The position numbers were made by a program, and so were the translations under genes. A model generated the notes under the pieces. The model searched no databases and had not been told where the DNA came from. It saw only the letters and a program-made list of their open reading frames with translations. Shown here in pieces: positions 59,321 through 64,000 of a stretch of 64,000 nucleotides of DNA. Positions within the stretch are counted from its first letter, which is position 1. Every line of letters begins with the position of its first letter. The DNA is from Manihot esculenta (lineage: Eukaryota; Streptophyta; Magnoliopsida; Malpighiales; Euphorbiaceae), in the NCBI RefSeq assembly GCF_001659605.2, contig NC_035174.2, forward strand, positions 8,056,402-8,120,401. The letters run 5' to 3'.

Positions 59321-62300
59321 AAGACGCGTTATTTTGTTTGCGATGATCGAGGGAGCTAAGGGAATGTAATTGTGTGGTGGTGATTCCACAGTATGTTCTT
59401 GTGTTGCCCCACTACTCTGCCGTGCTGCAGCGAGATTATTTCATTGTTTCATTGTAGTAATATCCACATGAGATGTGACGAGATATTTATTGAACGGTCC
59501 AGATTTATGGAGTGGGAGTAAATCGTTTGTGACAACCCGTGATCTCATATAAGCTGTATCCAATAGTATTTACTATTTATAATTTATAAAAGAAATAATA
59601 TTTAATTATTCAATCCCTTCAAAAATAGAGTCAACTTCTTAAATTTTATGGTTAAATAATGATAAGTCTCATTAAAAACATTTATTAACAAAATAAAAAT
59701 TATTAAATTAATTTTTTATTAAAAATAAAAATTAAATTATAATTTTTATAAAATTTCAAAGACTATATCATAAAATACCATAACTTTTATCTTTAATCTA
59801 GCAAATGCTAAGCCGAAGACCGATACCCACGTCATGAGACCTTTTCATTCAACCAAAATCAAAATATTTCCATAATCATCTGAAATAATTATAAATTATT
59901 ACTCTTGTAGTCCTAAAATATTTGTATTACAAGTATTTGCGTGTCATTGGCTGAGAAAAAAATCATAAAGTAATTATAAGTTATTACTCTTGCAGTCTTA
60001 ATCATCTTTTTTATAAATAAATAAAAAAAAAGTAGTAAGTATTTAAAATCATAAAGGAAAATAAATCACACCGGCTTGAGATTCCCTTTCACCGTTCAGA
60101 GCCATTTGCTTTGACAGAAAGTTTTATCCCCAATCGTTCATAGTTGAAACTTGAAAGGAATGTCTTGTTCGGAAATATAAATTATTTTAATAGCGATTAA
60201 TTATTTTATTAGTGATAATTATTTTAATAATTATTTGTTAAACATTATAAAAATTAATTAATTTTTTATAATCTACGACCTTTCTTAGATATTAATAGTT
60301 TAATAATCTACTACCTTTCTTAACAATTTAATCATTTTGATTTAAGTTAACTTCTCCCATCAAAAGTTAAAAAATGAAAAATTTAACATAAATACTATTT
60401 TGTTAATAAATTGAAAATCATATATTATATTGTTTATTATTAAAAAAAGCATATTACTGATTTTGTTAAAACTCAAAAACTATATTCTAGTTAGTATCTT
60501 AATTTTTAACGGTACAACTCATTATAAAAAATAAGTTTTTTTTAAGTAAAATTAATAATTATATTAATAAAATTTTATCAAATAAAAAGAGATATTATTT
60601 TAAATAGAGAGACAATTATATCTAATAGATTTTTAACCAAAATATAAACCGTTAGAGTAGTATTATAACGAGTTCATTTATTAGAAATATTAGTTTTAGA
60701 GTCTAACAAAAATTTACAATTATTCAAAATCAAACTTCTATATAAGATAATTTGGCAAAAACGCTACTCAAGTGTCTGTCTAAACTCCCATGCATAAGAT
60801 AATTTGGTAAAAATACTCCTCATTTTTTTTTATCTCTCAAGTATAAATCATTAAAGTATCCCGAATAAAATCACGGAAAAGAGTTTATACGAGATAAAAC
60901 TCGAATAAGATTTCAAGACTGACGTCGTCATTGCGATTCTGAAAATTTATAATAACTAATAAACCTCCATTGAACATTAGCTTTTGAAACAATTGAATCA
61001 ATAAAATTTGAAAAAAAAACCAATCACAGAAACAGACATATGACTTTTCTATATTAACGAAATATCTCCTCCCAATTCTTATCAATTAACTGATAAACAA
61101 TTATCAAAATATAAAAAATTATAAAAAAATTTTATACGATAACTAAGAGTTTTTATTTTTATAAAAAATAAAATGTATTAGATTATATGAAAAATTTTCT
61201 CACCATATAGAAATTATAAGTGACGATTTGGAATATTTTTAAAATTTTTAATTGGAACAACAACCTATTCTTTTTCATAATTGATTTTTCAATTAACGCA
61301 AATCGTCATCCATGAAAAAGGGAAAAGGAAAATTTTTTATATATCGAAAAATTTGATAAAGATTTTTGATAGGGAATATTATAAAAAACAAGTTATATTT
61401 AAAAAAAATTGAGTGAAAGTAATTTTTTTTAAGAACAGGAGACAATAATTAAGAAAATAACCAGTCGGTAAGACAGTTGAACAACTGAATCAATGGATCC
61501 TTCAAGTAAATTTCATTTCAATGCAAAGTGGACCATGAAATTTGTATGGACTTCACTCCAAATAGGGAGATGGATTGTGAAATTTCCCTGTGTCAGTTGG
61601 GATCTTAAATCATGTTTTGTCCACACACCTGAATTCTCTCTCTCGGAATCTTCCAAATTGCAGCACATGTCACATTCCCCTGATTTACTTGGGCCACACA
61701 TATCCTACATACCCATCTGATAATTTTTACTAAATAATTTACAATTCATTTGTATCAAATTTATGCTGAACGAATCCAAAAATCAAACATGGTGACTAAA
61801 ATAGCTTTATGAAACACTCAATATCAATTAACAGTAACAGTTATTTATTTTCAATTACATTTAACATTTGAATCTAATAATTTTAAATTAGGCTATATTT
61901 GTGGAGAGAAGGAATAAAATTTTAGAGAATAGTTAGAAAAATTTCAATGTATATGTGTTGAATCCCAAAGTGCCTAGTCTCGGCAACACATGTTACGCCC
62001 CAAAGTGTGGCACATGAAATGGTGGTGGTGAGGGCAGCAATTTCTATTTTCTTGTGGCTGGTTTTGACCATTTTAGAGTTGCCCTCGTCTACTCCTACCC
62101 CCAACTTTCTACATACAACGCAGCTACACACACTAAAAATGTTACCCTATTAGGGCTACAACTTTTTTTGGGACGGGCCAAATCTAGTTATTCGATCTGA
62201 GAATGATTTAGTTTAAAAGTATTTTAAAAAAAAGAAAAAAGAAAAATCGAAGTTCCTTGAAATTCAATATTTGACTAATAAATTTTGAATTTTAATAAAT

Positions 62301-63464
62301 GAAAAACAGTTTTCATTAAATAATTAAAAAGTATTCATACTCCTTAAAATTGCACACAAGTTTTTAGTATTTAACGATTTTTTTTATTAGGAAGTCTAAA
62401 ATTGAAGTACTTAGAAATTAGAATAATGGTTTGTTAATGGTTAGTTCAACTTAAAATTTTAAATAATGTGATGAAATTGACCTGCTACTATTATTCCCTC
62501 TCGCACACTGCACTCAATCAAACCAAATAAATACACAGTTAACGTCTGCGTGTCACGAGTAAGAACCTACCACCAATATTATTTTAAAGGATTAGTTATC
62601 AATCATATGGGTTATTTCATTTTTTTTCTGAAGATTTTCAATGCCACACTGCTGCCTGTGATGTATGAGTTTGTTAGATAGAAATCATATATATGAGTCA
62701 GAGAAAACCTTTTGCATTCAATTATATACCTAAACCAAATTATTCACCAACTGCTTCCAACCTCTCCCTTTTCTATTTATTTTTTTCCCTCTTGTCTTCA
62801 ATTGCTGATTTTACAAACACTTTTCATTTCCCTTCTATCATCATTAGTTTTTCTCATAAGATCCTCCGGCACAACAAAACAAGTTGAAACCTTTTTCATT
62901 GTGAAAATGACCAAAAGAACACTGAAAGTAATTTCATTGCAAGGAAAATGTAATTATTTTATTTTTTATTTGTATTATATTATAAGCATTTAATTATTTA
63001 TTTTTAAATAATCATGTGTGAGATATATTTATTTAGTAATTCATTATGATTTCATACGGTATGCTTAGTTGAAGTAGTGGATGATTATGATTACTACATT
63101 GCATGTGTGTCTCAGTAGTCAGTCAGGAAAATTGCTGTATATATATACAATAATTTATTATTAATTATATGATAAATGTTATATAAGTTTTATAGAAACC
63201 CGAGTGGGGTTCACTGCAGCTAAATTTACAGCTCTTTTTGTCTGTTAATTTTTGTTTTTTAAAAAAAAAAGAAATAGTTCCCTTGCCTCAGTGGTTCTCG
63301 CATAGAATCCCAATCCAATCAACAATCATCTCCCGCTAATCTCGCTTCCACCATGATTCTTCTCCTCTTTGTCAACTAAAGTGAAAATTGGATTTTTACT
63401 AGAAACTTCACTATAAATCTCACACGTTCATTCGATCCTTTCCTCTGCTGTTCCATCATCAAAC
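59321..63464. other. Intergenic, mostly AT-rich; no gene supported
   Basis: 59.5-61.4 kb is very AT-rich with low-complexity repeats. A more balanced segment at about 61480-61720, open on both strands, matches no family I know and has neither splice nor transposon hallmarks. From about 63280 the sequence becomes pyrimidine-rich and is probably the leader of the gene at 63465. Confidence 0.5.
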
Positions 63465-64000
63465 ATGTCTCTATTCTTCCTCTCTATCCTCCTCCTCCTT
63501 CTTCCTTCTGCTTTTTCCTTCCTCAATGGTATTACTGTTCCTCCGTTTAACTATTTTAACTAACTGTTTAACGGTCTTTGCTAACTACATTTGCTTTTCT
63601 CTCGCTGCAGATACTTCTTACTTTATAGACTGCGGCGGCTCCACTAACTCCACCGACCCCTTCAACACCACCTGGCTCTCTGACCGCTTCTTCACCGGCG
63701 GCCTCACTTCTGTCGTCTCTGAGCCTCTCCACTTCCATTTCCCCCAAGAGAAGACTCTCCGCTTCTTCCCTCTTTCCTCTGGCAAGAAGAATTGCTACAT
63801 TCTCCCCCTCCCCAATGGCCGTTACTATATCCGTACTTTTACTGTGTATGACAACTACGATGGTAAGTCTCACTCTCCGAGCTTCGACGTTTCCGTTGAA
63901 GGTACTCTCGTCTTCTCTTGGCGCTCCCCCTGGCCTGAGAGTCTCGCTCGTGACGGTGCTTACTCTGATCTATTCGCGTTTGTTAAAGATAGAGAGGCGG
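63465..64000 (+). CDS. Malectin-like domain protein, 5' part (runs off the window)
   Basis: Exon 1 is 63465-63528 and exon 2 starts at 63611 and is still open at 64000. The first 20 residues are a typical signal peptide (SLFFLSILLLLLPSAFSF). The mature part begins with the malectin-like hallmark YFIDCGGSTNSTDPFNTTW, then FFPLSSGKKNCYILPL and the YYIRTFTVYDNYDGKSHSP region. These are typical of the carbohydrate-binding malectin-like domain of plant LRR receptor-like proteins. Whether a leucine-rich repeat and a kinase follow cannot be seen. As I recall, Arabidopsis At1g25570, a malectin-like/LRR protein without kinase, lies beside SOG1 (At1g25580), which makes it the likely counterpart. Confidence 0.85.

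Noticed and set aside
1..64000. MicroRNA precursors and snoRNA genes
   Set aside because: I looked by eye for common conserved plant miRNA sequences and box C/D patterns and saw none convincing; a covariance-model search would be needed to exclude them.

Overview
The window is nuclear DNA of a flowering plant. Genes have introns with GT-AG borders, the intergenic DNA is very AT-rich, and it carries plant-type LTR retrotransposon, LINE and SINE remnants and one nuclear tRNA gene. The proteins are eudicot-like. A leucoanthocyanidin reductase gene and the style of the repeats make a woody rosid, perhaps Malpighiales/Euphorbiaceae, my best guess. That guess is inference; no database search was possible.

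Layout: 1-7.9 kb is intergenic with one decayed LTR fragment (4.74-5.16 kb). 8.0-9.9 kb (+) is a two-exon bHLH transcription factor of the TMO5/T5L1 (bHLH30) group. 10-22.5 kb is intergenic. It holds a small tRNA-derived SINE with target-site duplications (TSDs), a tRNA-Ile(AAU) gene, and a 5'-truncated LINE whose 3' half is split by a 2.3 kb solo LTR, which is split in turn by a second solo LTR of the same family. All three TSD pairs can be read. 22.5-29.2 kb (+) is a 14-exon multi-pass membrane RING protein. 30.4-32.0 kb (-) is leucoanthocyanidin reductase (LAR), convergent with the RING gene. 33.7-34.2 kb is a third, internally deleted copy of the LTR family. 37.3-42.1 kb (+) is a SOG1-type NAC factor of the DNA-damage response. 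47.4-47.5 kb (-) is a 46-codon DEVIL/ROTUNDIFOLIA-like micropeptide gene. 51.3-56.1 kb (-) is the 10-exon thylakoid state-transition kinase STN7. 58.1-59.2 kb (-) is an intronless GATL-type GT8 glycosyltransferase. 63.5-64.0 kb (+) is the 5' end of a malectin-like-domain protein that runs off the window.

The genes do not form one pathway: they cover vascular patterning (bHLH), flavan-3-ol synthesis (LAR), DNA-damage signalling (SOG1), organ-shape signalling (DVL), light acclimation (STN7) and cell-wall polysaccharides (GATL). The order is the striking point. As I recall the Arabidopsis map, bHLH30, the RING membrane gene, a DVL gene and STN7 are consecutive (At1g68810, 68820, 68825, 68830), whereas SOG1 and a malectin-like gene lie together in the paralogous segment (At1g25580, At1g25570). 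This window appears to hold both halves interleaved, as expected of an ancestral order before duplication and gene loss in the Arabidopsis lineage.

I found no CRISPR array, prokaryotic element or clearly new multi-gene system. The most notable non-genic structure is the nested LINE/LTR insertion, whose LTRs carry many copies of the interrupted palindrome TTCGG-CGG-CCGAA.
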